Origin: Diphasiastrum complanatum
Taxonomy: Eukaryota; Streptophyta; Lycopodiopsida; Lycopodiales; Lycopodiaceae
Assembly (NCBI GenBank): GCA_029204225.1
Contig: CM055107.1
Span: 8,985,472 to 9,049,471 of the forward strand
Length of the DNA: 64,000 nucleotides
Direction of reading: 5' to 3'
A program made the position numbers and the translations under genes. The notes under the pieces are model-generated. The model was not told the DNA's origin, did no database searches, and was given only the letters and a program-made list of their open reading frames with translations. This document shows, piece after piece, positions 28,801 through 42,200 of the stretch (the stretch's first letter is position 1; each line of letters starts with the position of its first letter).

Positions 28801-30162
28801 CACTACTTTGCTATAAATTTCCATCACAAAGGCATTGGAAGTAAACAGGTTTGTTAATTATCCTACATTCTATCTGCATTACGTAAGAGTACTACTAGAA
28901 TACAGGCAACTTTTTTAGCCTTATTTATACATTTTTAATGAATTAACTTAAGGAATCATTAGGTCTGACTTTTATGCTAAGTCCGCGGTAAAATTGTTCG
29001 AAAACAACTTCCATGTTATAAGCAAAGAGGCATACCTCCAGGTTGCCCACAAGGATAATATGCTTCAAGGAGTCATACATTCCAAAGTATAAACCGCGGT
29101 AGACAATGATGCCCACACAAGAGATGTTGAATCCACGATATAAATCGGCAATGCCATCACTTGCCAAGGTTTTCTTGTACACATCCAACATTCCGTTGAA
29201 CTGACGTTCACCACCTTTTTTTGCAGATTTTGAATCATTTGCTAGATGCGTTCGAGCAAACTCTAGAGATTACACAAAAAGCAACGAGGATGCACCAGCT
29301 GCTCCTCCAAAAAGCCAAGTTCCTAGCAAACCACTTCCAATAACCATCCTTGTCTTTCTTGAAATTAAAGAGGCGTTTGAAATAACCTTTAAATGCGAAG
29401 TTGAGTGCCTATGACAAACTCATCACTTAAGGTATATCGTGGTACCCCGCACTATAGATCTCTTCCCTAGCACTTCACGACGACCAGATGCAGGTGCAAA
29501 GCGTATGACAAGAGTATCTGGATCTTTCTTAGGCCGCCATGCAGTAGCTCTCAGTGAACGTAGCTGAGATAAATGAAGATGGAGGTGGTAGAACAGCAGT
29601 CTGTAAAAAGATGTAATGCGAGCCACAACATGAGAAAGCACTGGAGCCTACCGGCGTCGTTTGTGAGCATGAGCATGTGTAGTAGTACGTCTCTGCGTAG
29701 GATGTCTGGTGATCCGGTGGACGAGGGAGGCAGGGCTGCAGTGAGGGGTGGGGGTGATCCATCAACGAGGGGAGGGGATGTTCCATCAGCGAGGGGGGGG
29801 GGGAGTTTATGCCATCAGCGAGGGGGGATGCACCATCAGCGAAGGGGAAGGGGGGGGGGGGGGGGAGGGGGGGTGACAGTGAGGGTGGGGGAGGTGACAG
29901 CGAGGGAGGCAGGGCTGCAGCGAGGGGTGGGGGTGATCCATCAATGAGGGGAGGGGATGTTCCATCAACGAGGGGGGGGGGGGGTATGCCATCAGCGAGG
30001 GGGGATGCACCATCAGCGAAGGGGGGGGGGGGAGGGGAGGTGACAGCGAGGGTAGGGGAGCGGGGTGGTCTGCGAACAGGGATGGCGCGAGGAGGGGCCA
30101 TGGCGAGAGAGAGAAGGAGCGTGAATGGATATGGAGATGGAGCGCTAGCAGGCAGCCATCGC

Positions 30163-30253
<91 letters not shown>

Positions 30254-33200
30254 TTGGTGTCTTCTCACAACTAGTCCACATATTACAAGTCCTCTGCCAC
30301 TTAAAAAGGACTAGAATTCATCAACTTGCACTGCTTAAAGCACTTTGCCTAGTTATTATTCAGTATTCAAAGTACATTGATGGTCACATCTAATAAACCA
30401 TGTCCTTGTGCCAATAAAGTTGGCATTAAACTATTTATTATTCCTAACAACCCATGGTAATGACAACCTTGCTGGAGTCTTTGTCGACATGTTTTTAAAC
30501 ACCCAAGCACAATTCTTTTAGGCATTTGCATATGATTGTTGTCTCCACTTCTTAAGTATATCTCAGATCCCATTTTTGTGTATTTCGTGCATTGACTAAG
30601 TTGTTTTGTCAACCACCTTTTACATGTCATCCTAAATCCTTTTAAATTTTTTAATCGTCATTCTTTAGCGTTGTTTTTTTGCCATTACACCATTTTTGTT
30701 TGCTAGAAATGGTGATGCTACTCACTAATGGTCACATTCAGTTAGAGTTTAAGTACGACCAATATCTAGTTGCATACATTCAATCTTCAAGAGATGGCAT
30801 TGACGTTTAATGCATGGTTTTGACCTTCCACAAATAGAGATTTTGCCCATTTATATTGAGGGTGTGAACCTTCCACTTTAAGGGTAGACACTGCATCTTT
30901 ATGATAATACCCTTCACACGAGGATTAGAACCATTTACTTAAAGATTGAATCCTTGTTGAGGGCTTATCTCTCTCACTTAGAGATGCTTCGCAGTTTTCA
31001 GAGGTATGCTGAAATTTTAGACCCTTTGGGGCTCTTTTTTCTTTTTCACTAAGAGAGGCTCATCCAAGCACTTTGCACTGCATTTGTGAACGCATGGTGG
31101 CATTCAAACGCGTTTGAAACGTGGAGTTTTGGAAGCCAAATTTTTTTTGGGCCCTACCCCTCCAAATAGGGTCCTAGGGTCCATCTAATTAAAAAATGAC
31201 CTACACTAAGCTACCACGAGGCTGGGACAGCTCAACCACGCCTCATAACTCCTTCACTAACTGCTCCTCCATCGTGGAGAAGAAATGTGCCCTCCTCCAT
31301 TTCTTGGCAGTGATAGAAGCTTGCTCTCCACTCCATAGTTTACCAAGATTTCTTGTAGGCAGGGGTGTTGGACCATGCTGGAGTGATTAAGAGCATCATA
31401 TCAGAGTTTTGAAGCTTGGTTGAGGAGATACAAGCAACAGGTGCAAAAAAATTGGTTTTGAGGCCACTTCAAAGAATCAATCAGTTCTCTTTGGTTATTG
31501 ATCAGATTCAGCTGAGATTTGGAGGCAGTCTTCTAGACTGTAGGGCGCCCCATCCTAGCCATTCACATCAACATCTGCTTGGTCATGTTTGTTGTGAAGA
31601 GCAGTTGCAGGTTTTGGGCTTTTTGCACAATTTTCAGATCTGAACATCACAATTTTGTCAATTTTCAGAATGCCTAAGCCAAAGTCTAATGTGTGGGAGC
31701 ATGTTCTGATCATTGGGGAAGAATTGTGTCACATTTGCTTGGGACAGGGGGATGTGGAGTGGATAAATGTGAGAAAGCAAATATAAACGTGGTGCAAGCA
31801 TTGAGATTGCAATATCTAGATGCCAGTAGCAATGAGGACCAAGTTCATGAGATGGAGAATAGTCAATCCGTGGATGCTTCTACAGGGCCTACACGTAAAT
31901 AGTGCTGATTTGACAGCTGCATGGGCCTTAGAAAAGAGAAACAAATTTCGGATTGCTTGCAGGAAATTTTTTTATGCAAATGCAATTCCTTTCAATGTAG
32001 TCAAGAGCAGATATTTTCAAGATATGTTGAGAACTGCAGGAGAGGTTGGTGGTTCGGTGAAAGCCCCTTCTTATGAGGCTATTAGGGTGAAAGAGCTGCG
32101 AGAGGAGACAAAATTGCTTACGAGGGAGCTGCAAATGGTAAAGGATAAGTGGGTAAAATATGGGTGCACGATTGTGTGTGATGGTTGGTCTGACACACGT
32201 AGACGACTTATCATTAACTTTGTTGCTACTAGTATCTATGGTTCCATCTTTTTATGCAGTGTGGATGCCAGTGGTTTGGAAAAATCAGGCTTGTATATCT
32301 ATGAACATTCAAAAGAAATCATTGGCAAGGTAGGAGAGCACAATGTGGTACAAGTTGTAATGGATAATACCAACAATTGTTTGCGTGCTGGTGAGATGCT
32401 AGAGGAGGAGTATCCGAAGATTTTTTTCACACGTTGCACTTGCCATTGTCTGGATTTGCTGTTTGAGGACATTGGAGCACTAGATTGGGTAGCTCCTGTT
32501 TTGCAAACGGCACGGAAAATAGTGACTTTCATCACAGGTCATCAGAGGGTGCTAGGTGTTTTTCGACAAGTGAGCAAACACGAGCTTTTGAAGCCGGCTC
32601 AAACACGCTTTGGCTACATCTACATTGTGCTTGCAAATCTCTTGCGGGTAAAAGTTGCCCTTAGGCGGTTGGTGGTCCATGAGGAGTGGCATAACTTGAA
32701 GTCCGCATCAACAAAGGTAGGGAGAGACATTGAGCATACAATACTTGGTCCATTATTTTGGGAGGAGGCAGAGAATATTGTGAAACTATGCAAGCCCATC
32801 CTTAAGTTGTTACGAGTTGTTGATAGAGAGGGAGCCACCATGGGATTTGTCTATGAGCTGATGGACCGGATGGTTGAGTGAATACGATCATGTACCTCTT
32901 TTGATGCCGATCGAATACGTGTGATAGAGAGCCTTTGCCTTGAGAGATGGGACATGATGCATTCTCCTTTACATGCTGCAGCATTCGCTTTGCATCCACA
33001 GTGGTTGGATATGGGGCAAGAGTCCGATGTCAAGGTTGACAAGGGATGGAAATTAGTTGTTGATAGATACTCGAGTGGAAATTCAGCATATGAAGAAACA
33101 TTGTTAAATCAAATGGACATGGACAGGAATGGGCAAGGGACATTTGGTCGGTCAGTGGCACACTTGGCATCTCAGAGGCAGACGGGTATGCGTTGGTGGG

Positions 33201-36200
33201 AGTCTTTGGAGCCTCCACACCTGAGTTACAAAGGTTGGCAATCAGGATACTTAGCCAGGGAAGTATGGCCTCTCCTTGTGAGAGAAATTGGAGTAACTTC
33301 TCCTTGATTCATACCAAGAGGAGAAATAGGTTGAAGCCATCCACCCTTGACATGTTGGTCTTTGTGCATTTCAATCTTTGTGTCCTTGATAAGATCAAGG
33401 CACGAGGGTTTGAGAAGATGGATCCAACTTTGCAACAAATCGAGGAGGAGCAAGAGGAGGACCGATTGCTGGTGGTGGAGGCTGAGAGAGCTGACATAGA
33501 AGAGGGCTTGGAGATACAGGGTATTACCCAGGCTGCTAGGGATATTGAGACGGGCATGGCTTCCACTTCCTCTCATGCTTCTTCATCTGTTCTTGTTGAC
33601 CCAGAGGATCTTGATGAGGATGAGGAAGATGTCGATTTACAGGATGATGTTGACATTGCTGAGGATGCTGATGTTGTCATACCACTTGACGACGTTTGAT
33701 TTACTACATGTTTTATAATGTTATCATACTTAGTTTGGTAGTTGCTAGCCACTAGCGAGTGGCCATTTTCCAGTAGAATGTAACCAGTTGACTTGATTTT
33801 CATTTTGAACCAAAACTTTTTTGAGGATGGATGGTTTTTATGCACTTGTTGATGATGGTGCACTCTTGTTATTCCTTCATATATCCAACTAAATTTCATT
33901 ATAATCTGTACATATTGTTGTTTAGTGTCTACATTGAATGCTTTTAATTGTTAAACATGCTTATTCAACTACTTTTATATTATGTTTAAGGTTCCAACAC
34001 TTAAATTAGCATTGGTTGCTTAAAAACTTGCAAAAAAATCAGAAAAAAATATAGCATTTTGTTTCAAACGTTTGAAACTTTCATTTAAACATTTCAAACA
34101 CATGGACGTTTGATACGTTTGAATCGTTTGAATGCAACCTTGTGTGAACGGTTGGAGATCCAGAAAGCAAAGATAGGTAGTGACGATAATGTTTATTAAT
34201 GTCCACTGAGACCTCGATGAGACAGAGCATGTATAGATATGATTTCCAGGATAGCTCTATTCAGTTGCAATTCTTTACAATATGTTCGAGCTTTTGACAG
34301 CTAAAAGTAACAAAATTTAAAGTTTGAAATGCTACACTAAGTCCAATTTTTCATATGGCTCTTTTCTATACTGAAGCACATCTTCTTAAGAAACTTTCTA
34401 CTCTGCTTGCTCTACTTGCTGGTTGGTCAGAGAAAGTAATAAGGCATTGAGGTTTCAAATTGAGGAAGCCATGAACTTCCCTCAGACTAGTGTATGGAGC
34501 CATCCCCTTCATAGATAGGTTGTTCATTGCTTGTTTCCATTCTTTTGGCACTTCTGTTTTGCTCTCACACGCTCTTGTAATTTCTTCTTTGCACTGTCAA
34601 ATGGCTTTCAAAGGTGACAAAGCAATAAAAAGGGCTTTGCTGATTTTTTCTGACTCTTCCACTATTGCTATCGATGCAAGCAAATGATCCACCATAGATC
34701 AGCCCTTTTGAAAACCTCCTTGTTGCATAACGTGTATTTTTTGAATTGAACTAGCTACTAAGTTTTCTCTCTACCATGATTCCCGTAGTTTTTACAATAC
34801 ATGATGGTTCTATTGCTGGTAGGATCGTCCTTGTTACTGGTTCTGAACAAAGGAGAAATTATTCTTATTTCTGTTCACGGGGGGAAATTTTAAGGAATGG
34901 TTGAATTGATTCTTGATACAAGGAGTTACCACCTCGACTATGTTGAAGAATTCCACTTGATTATTGTCAATGTTGTGCTTTTCCACCTTTCAAGCTGTTT
35001 ATGCCTTCTACAATGTGAACCATGAAAGGCCTTGTATGCTGTGTGAAAGTGGTGGATTCCAAGGATTATGCTCCATCTCCCCTTCTTTTTGTGCATAGTT
35101 GGACCATAATTCTAGCATGATATTATTGAGAGTGTTTGAGGTTTTATCAAATTGAGTTTTCTATAATTGTCCTTGATCCCTTTCCCACGTATTTGTATTA
35201 TTGCAATCACCTTATTTTTTTCTTTTATGCTTTTCTTATGTCATTTATGAAGGTTTGAGATGCTTCATGTCTTTATAATGACTTTCTAAACTTTGCATGG
35301 TATTATGCTCTGTAAACTTATGTATTGGTATTGTTTAAATGTAAGGGTAATTTAAGTACATTGTAGACTATATCGATTTTGTTCCTACTGATATTTGGTA
35401 AATGTTCCCAAACATTTTGGTGACCTTTCCACATGTTTGCAATGTGTTTCAAATGTATTAGACACTTGAGAGCTCCCTTGGCTTACTCTTAGTCTAGACA
35501 AATGTTGTTGGGGACATTTTATGCTTTGGACCAAAGACAAAGTATCTCCTCTTAGAATTTGAAACCACCTCACTTTTTTCCAATTGGTCTCTTGAAGTTG
35601 GGTGGCTTTTCCTTGGGTCAGTGACATGTCCGCTTGTATCTAAAAGTTATTTCAAGGAGTTTCAAAGTATGGGGTCAAAGGCTTTTTGCTATAGTGATGG
35701 CCCCTCTTGCTTAAATTTTACCTATAGCATGGTTAGCTATGGTAGAATTTATGAGAAACTCATCATTCTGAAGTATTCTCAGCTTTATTCTGGCTATTAT
35801 TTTAGATGGCTGAGGCAGCGATGACTCCAATTGAATCAACCTTTTCACTTGATGTGAATGCAAAGCTCAACTGGTATGACATTTGTTGGCTTATGAAGAA
35901 CTACTTTCGGTTAATGCATAACATAGATTGTTGACAACTTGTTTGTTGTTATACTTGTTAAATAAGGTAAATCATAGGGGTTTTGAACTTATAAAGGTTT
36001 TGATGATATGTTTCAATTTGTCCATGTGATAGATCTGTTAGGATGTGGAAAGAGCTTGGTCACGGCCATTTTTTTAGTAGCTCATTTTTGAATGAGTAAC
36101 TTTTGGGTTTCTCAAACCATCGAAAAGTCAACATAGGCTTTCAAGCATCCATTCATTCCAACATCATTAACTTTATTATTGCTCGTTTTTTGGGTCAATG

Positions 36201-39200
36201 TATTGAGGCTATTTCATATTCATTTGGAGCATTTAAGTATGAGGGAACAACCTAACATTTGAATTGGTTGCATGCTTGAATGGATGTCTTCTTATTGTAT
36301 TTGTTTCTGTATTTATACAAACATGATTTAGGAAAATTTGCGGTATTCTAGTTACTAATTATGTAGGATACAAAATTAAGTACTTAAATGTTTCATGTTG
36401 TTATTGATATCCTTCAATGGATCATGACCACCCAACCCTAATGAAATTGGCGGTAAGAATGTTTTTTGCATGTTGATATAGTTTAATTAATGAGAGTAAC
36501 GATAGTGTTTATCTTGGCTTGCACTTTTGATGCTAAGAATCAGCTGAAAAATTAATTATTGTGGCCAACATGACAAATGTTGTGAGAAGTGCTCAAACTT
36601 TGTGGCTCTTCTTGTAGATGAGAATACGTGTGATTGACTATTATTCTCGTACAAGGGGAAATAGGTTGAGTGGGAGTCGATGCTGAATTGGCCAACATGA
36701 GATGGTCTTTGGTTCACACCCTCTACTTCCCTGACAATTTTTCAAGCTTCGCATCAATTTTGGAATGTGAAAATGGCAATGTTAATCCCAAAGATCTTAT
36801 GGCAAACCAGATATAGTAGATATGGTGTGCATTGCTCTGGACCTTATGCCATTTGTATACTCAACATTGCCTATAAATGAGTTGTTATAATAACATAAAT
36901 GCCTTGTATGAGCCACGTTGTTATGTTTATTATGTTCCCTCGTCAATTCATATTCAAGAACGTACGTTGAAAAAAGGTAAAGCCATGTAAAAGAAGGGTA
37001 CTAGCGTTGAACGTTCATTCAATAGATTCCAATGCATGACTTATCAAAGGACCCATTGTGATTACTTGAGCTTGATATTGAGGAGATGGGACTTCTACAA
37101 GCCCATTGTGATTACGTGAGCTTGATATTGAGGAGATGAGACTTCTACAAGTGTCAATAAATTTTTGAGGACTAGGAACACCATCACACACTTTCATAGC
37201 ATGTTTTGCGATACAGCTACTAATAGATGGTACCTACTCTAGTTGTAACCGATAGCAGGCTGATTTCAGACAAATGTGACCTGGAAAAATGTGTCAATCA
37301 GCCCTATTGATTTCTGATTAGGGTTTCTGCTGTTTTTTTACTCTCATATCTGAGAAATCAGGTCAAATTCAGCATTTGACAAGCTGTCTTTGAGGGAAAG
37401 CTTAATTTACAGATCTGTTTTAGGTTTCCTACGGCCGGTTGAGGCTTCAATTGACAGTTCTAAAGCCTGATTTCTAAGTAAAGACATTATTTTCCATCAG
37501 TATGGATCCCTTGGAAGGCATTAGCACCAAGATCTTGAGGATAGAAGAAGCGGTAGCCAAGGTGGATGCTATGGAGGTTGTCCAACAACAAATCTTAGAT
37601 CAATTGAAGGCCAATAAGTTACTGGAATGATTATGGTAGCAGTTGAACCTGTGACAAGCAAAAGAAGAGCTGAAATACATTCGAAATCAACAAAGTTGTG
37701 AATCATCAAGGACTTGAAGGCATTGCATCAAAGTATTTAGGAGCGGTTGTGGTACAAAATATGTATGTGTTCGAGAATTGGCTATAGAAATAAGAAAAGT
37801 CTTTTCAGATGTGCGATATCGAAGATGATGATTTGAAGATCGCAGAAGCCACTTATCGCCTTCAAGAGACTGCACAACATTGGTGCAGCACCTTGGAGAT
37901 GATATTGACATATTTTTGCGCACTCCGCTTGTTGGATTTTAGGCTCTTTTTGTAAAACCATTGTCTTTTTTTGAGGCTATTTTACTGGTTTTTTGGGACA
38001 GCAACCAGTTTGTACCCATCTTTTGCTATATTTTCCTTGTTTGACAGCACACTTATTATTTCATCTGCTAGATTTTTTGTCACACTTGGGCAGCTTGCTT
38101 CCTTACTTGGTGCCCTATTTGGTGGACATTTTGATAGCTTCTTCACTGACTATCACTTCCTAGATTTGTTTGTGTATAGCCCTTAGTTGCCCGTTCCAGA
38201 ACAGAACGCGTTCCATTCTGGAACTTGGCCAAATTTTTTTTTGAAAATATACGTAGTTTTTAACAAAGCACTGGAGATTAAGGAACACAATCAAGATATA
38301 TAGCGTGGCTCAGAAAGCGATTCTAGCTCGGATATAGATAACGTGGTTTTTAACAAAGCAATGGAGATTAAGGGATGGTCAGAGTAGTATGTCCGAATAT
38401 AAGGAGGACAGGATGTCTAAGCTACAAGATGTTCCAACTAAGGATCAAAAGTGGCTAATGGATTCGTATCCCCGGCAATGTTCCTCGTTCAGGCCCACGT
38501 CGTCCATGGTTTTGAGACTCTCCGGAACGATCCCTCCAAGCTTACAAAGACCATCTCAAATATAGCGTGGCTCAGACAGCGATTCTGGCTTGGATATAGA
38601 TAACATGGTTTTTAACAAAGCAATGGAGACTTAGGAACAAAATCAAGATATATAGCGTGGCTCAGACAGCGATTCTAGCTCGGATATATGTAACGTGGCA
38701 GATAGCGATTCTAGGATTAACGTGAGCAGCAGTCAGAGAAGACAGTGATTCTAGGATCAACGTCTTTGTTAAAATCGAGTTCTTTGTTAAAAATTATACA
38801 TCATCGATTTCAAAACAATATTTTCAAATCGATTTATGATCTGTAGTGTCCCTCAATATATTATCAAGAAGGAAGGTCGCGAAGAAGGAAGATCACGGCG
38901 GCCAACAGGTGGCACTTTGATACCTGGCTTTTTTTTTTTCTTAAGAAAACGTTCCGACCTAGTTCGTTCCGGAACGTACAGTACGTTCCTACCCAAAGGG
39001 TCGGAACGGGCTTCTAAGGTATAGCCTATTTAGAGGTGACGACTTGTGTCCTCTCCTTCAAAGTTGGTGTTTTTTTTGCATACTTTCTTGTTTTAGAATC
39101 ATTTATCTTCGTTTGGTTTACATTTGGTGTTTCATTTTATTTCGATCAATTGTAGGAAATAGAAGCCTAAGGATCCAGGATCTTAATTATTCAATCACAC

Positions 39201-42200
39201 AAAGCATTCTCAAAAGAAAGAGAGAGATGGCTAGAAACCCTCTTGTAGAAACTCGTGGACAGCCAAGGAGAATAGTCAGTATTGCTTACAAAAGTGTCTC
39301 ATACAAATGGGATGCACACATATATATAGTCCAAGATGACTATCTAACTACTTGACTATTGGCTGTCCAACTACTTGACTATTGACTATCCAACTTTCTA
39401 TAAGAGTTCGAATCTTGTCGATCATGTCTCAAGAATCCATGGCAATTTTTAGTTTAGCTGATGAGACCGTGTTACCATGTAGCCAACAATTACGCTTTCT
39501 AATGTATTCTAAGGCAATGTTTTTACAAATTGAACATGCTTCTTCATTGTTATCTCGTCCAAGTGTTCATGGGTAGGTTAAAGTTTCATGAGTTTAAACC
39601 ATCCATCATATTGTTTAGAAGCAACTTTGTTAATGTCAGCTTGTTTTAGTAGGCCTAATATAATAAATGACCATGGTTACACAACTCTCGACCTTTTGGG
39701 TCAAAGTAACCTATGGTAATGTAAGCAATTCCATTTACATTCCAACACCCTCCTTAAATGGAAATGCATAACATAACATGAAGTAACTTCTCGAAAGAGA
39801 GAAATCCAACTTGCTGTCCAAACTTCATGTCACCAAATAAACTTCGCACCGAAGTAGTCGAAATCTCATCCCCAATCATGTCCAACATATAAAAGGAAAA
39901 GAATGCATAATAATGAAGCATCAAGTCGAAGGGTGAGGATTTGCATGCTCCATCCGAAGTAGGGAACCAACATAAACTCGGCAATAAGTCGAAACATGGA
40001 CCTGTAATCCATCATAGGCTCCCACATTATTCGAAAATACTTCTTATCATAAGGACAATAAAAAAGGGTACCAAACTCTTTTGACATCACATCCTCCCGA
40101 ACCTTACCATCAATGACTTGCTCACATAGAATAGGGGATGTACCAACATCATGATGAAGAGTAAGTGTAGAACCAAAAAAATCAGCAAGAGGTAATGATT
40201 TTAAAGAGGCATGTGCCTTCCTTTCATAGTAAGATATTTCTTTGCTGTCCTGCAAAGTCTCCAATAGCCAACAAGGAACTGTTATGGGCTGTTCAACACT
40301 TTGCTGCCCAAAGTGTTCCCAACATGGACCATGTTGTCCATAATCTTCCGCAGGCTGTTCCTGAAGCATAATGGACTGCTCATGATGTAAAATGGGCTGT
40401 AAATGACCAAAAGAAGATGACTGAGCCTGCTGTCCAACGTCTTCATCATAGAAATTTGGCAAACTATCAAGAGATGCATCAACGATGGTGTCATCAAAGC
40501 TGTCCCTCGAAGAGGCATGGGATGTTATAGAAGATTCTTCAAGTAATGAAAAATTCTCTCCAAACAAATGCTCGCTCTTAACACTTTGAACAAAAGTACT
40601 AATTGACACATGTTGGTTCCCTCCTCGATTCGTACAAAATGGTTCCAAAGAGTGCTCGAATTTTTCAACCTTTGCTAAAACATCAAATTGAAAAGGTTCG
40701 CATGAAACTTTTCACTAATGCATCCATCATATGCATCAACTTGCGGTGACTTGAAAAAAGAAGATTGTTTCAACATCTGCTCAATGTATCGTTGTTGAGA
40801 GATGAAGATTCCAGCCCCATTTGGAAGATCAACAAGAACCCAAGTGTGGTTCTTTATGAGTGAGTTATACTCCTCTTGCATCGCATCCTCCCAACATTTT
40901 AGTCCTCTGGCCTGCTCATAAAAAACAGGTTCTACTGCACCATCCTCAATAGAAATAAGAGCAAAATCAGAAAAATCAGCAAATTCTATTGATTTAGTAG
41001 AGGCACGAGTCGTCCCTTCATAGAAATGATCCACTTTGCTGTCCTGCAAAGTCTGCAACAACCATTTAGGGACTGGTTTGGGTTGTCCAACAACCTTACC
41101 TTTGTCAACACTTTGCTGTCCAAAGTGTTCCGAACTTGGACCTTGCTGTCCCATGTTTTCTGAAATTGGACCTTGCTGTCCAATGTCTTCAACAAGCTGC
41201 TCTTCACCATAAATAGGTTCTTCTTGATGAACTATGGGCTGCAAAATCGAAGGAGCAGTGGGCTGTCCACTAGAAGTAGATGGCAGTCCCTTCTCTTCAT
41301 GATTAGATGGCAAAACCAAATCTGGAAATATTTCAAGATATGCATCATGGGCGATGTCGAAGGATAGAATACATATAGTGGAAACATAAACTTGTTAGAT
41401 GTGTCTTGAGACCATGAAACATAGAAATCGTCGATAATACACAGCGGAGGAGGAGCAAAACTCCAGCTCTTCTTTTATATAAAAATATGTACATCCCAAA
41501 ATTGCTAAGAGAATTACTGCTACTATCAATTGGAAAAGTTTGAGTCTTTGAAAAACAAATCGAGTCTTTCGATGGAATGCAGGAGGAGGTCCAGTGAGTG
41601 TGCGGTACATGGAGTCCACACAATGGAGCCATAAGAAGCTCCCCCATACCGCTCCCTCACTCACCATAGCTCTCTCTCCCGCCCTCTTTCTCTCCTCTCT
41701 CGCTGTCCCTTGGGCTTCTGCGGACTGTTCCACTGCCCGCGTGCACCCTTCTGTTTTTTTTTTTTTTTTTTTAAATTAAAAAACGCGTCCAGGGCCCGTC
41801 TAGAAAAAAAATTGAAAAAAAAAAATAGGACACGTCCGACCCTGCGTCCGAGGGTCAGACGCGTCCAGGTCCGGGTCCGGGTGTCGGACGCGGACGCCAA
41901 AATGCTGTGTCCCCCCCCCCGGACCCTCATGTTTGATATATATATATATATGTCATAGTTCCAAGTGCCATTGTACGGCACGTGCCGTACAAGTGCCATG
42001 GAGAAAAAATCCACGGCACCCATGACACAATTTTTTTTTTTTTTTTTACCAAAATGTTTCCCTTTCAAAGCTGATACCCCCTGTATAGCTCAAAACTGCA
42101 AAAACATTTGTCTAGGGCCTCAAAAATCATGCTCGAATCTCAAAAATAGGCGTAAAAAGGTGTAGGACCACAATAGAAATTTTTTATCTTGGATCTATCT

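Noticed and set aside
28573-29420. A functional ADP/ATP carrier gene
   Set aside because: An extra T, an in-frame TAA and the absence of N- and C-terminal exons in place make it a fragmentary pseudogene.
29529-30393. Proline-rich (-) and glycine/arginine-rich (+) frames of up to 250 codons
   Set aside because: They run through a G-rich minisatellite and a GA microsatellite, have no domain and exist on both strands over the same bases.
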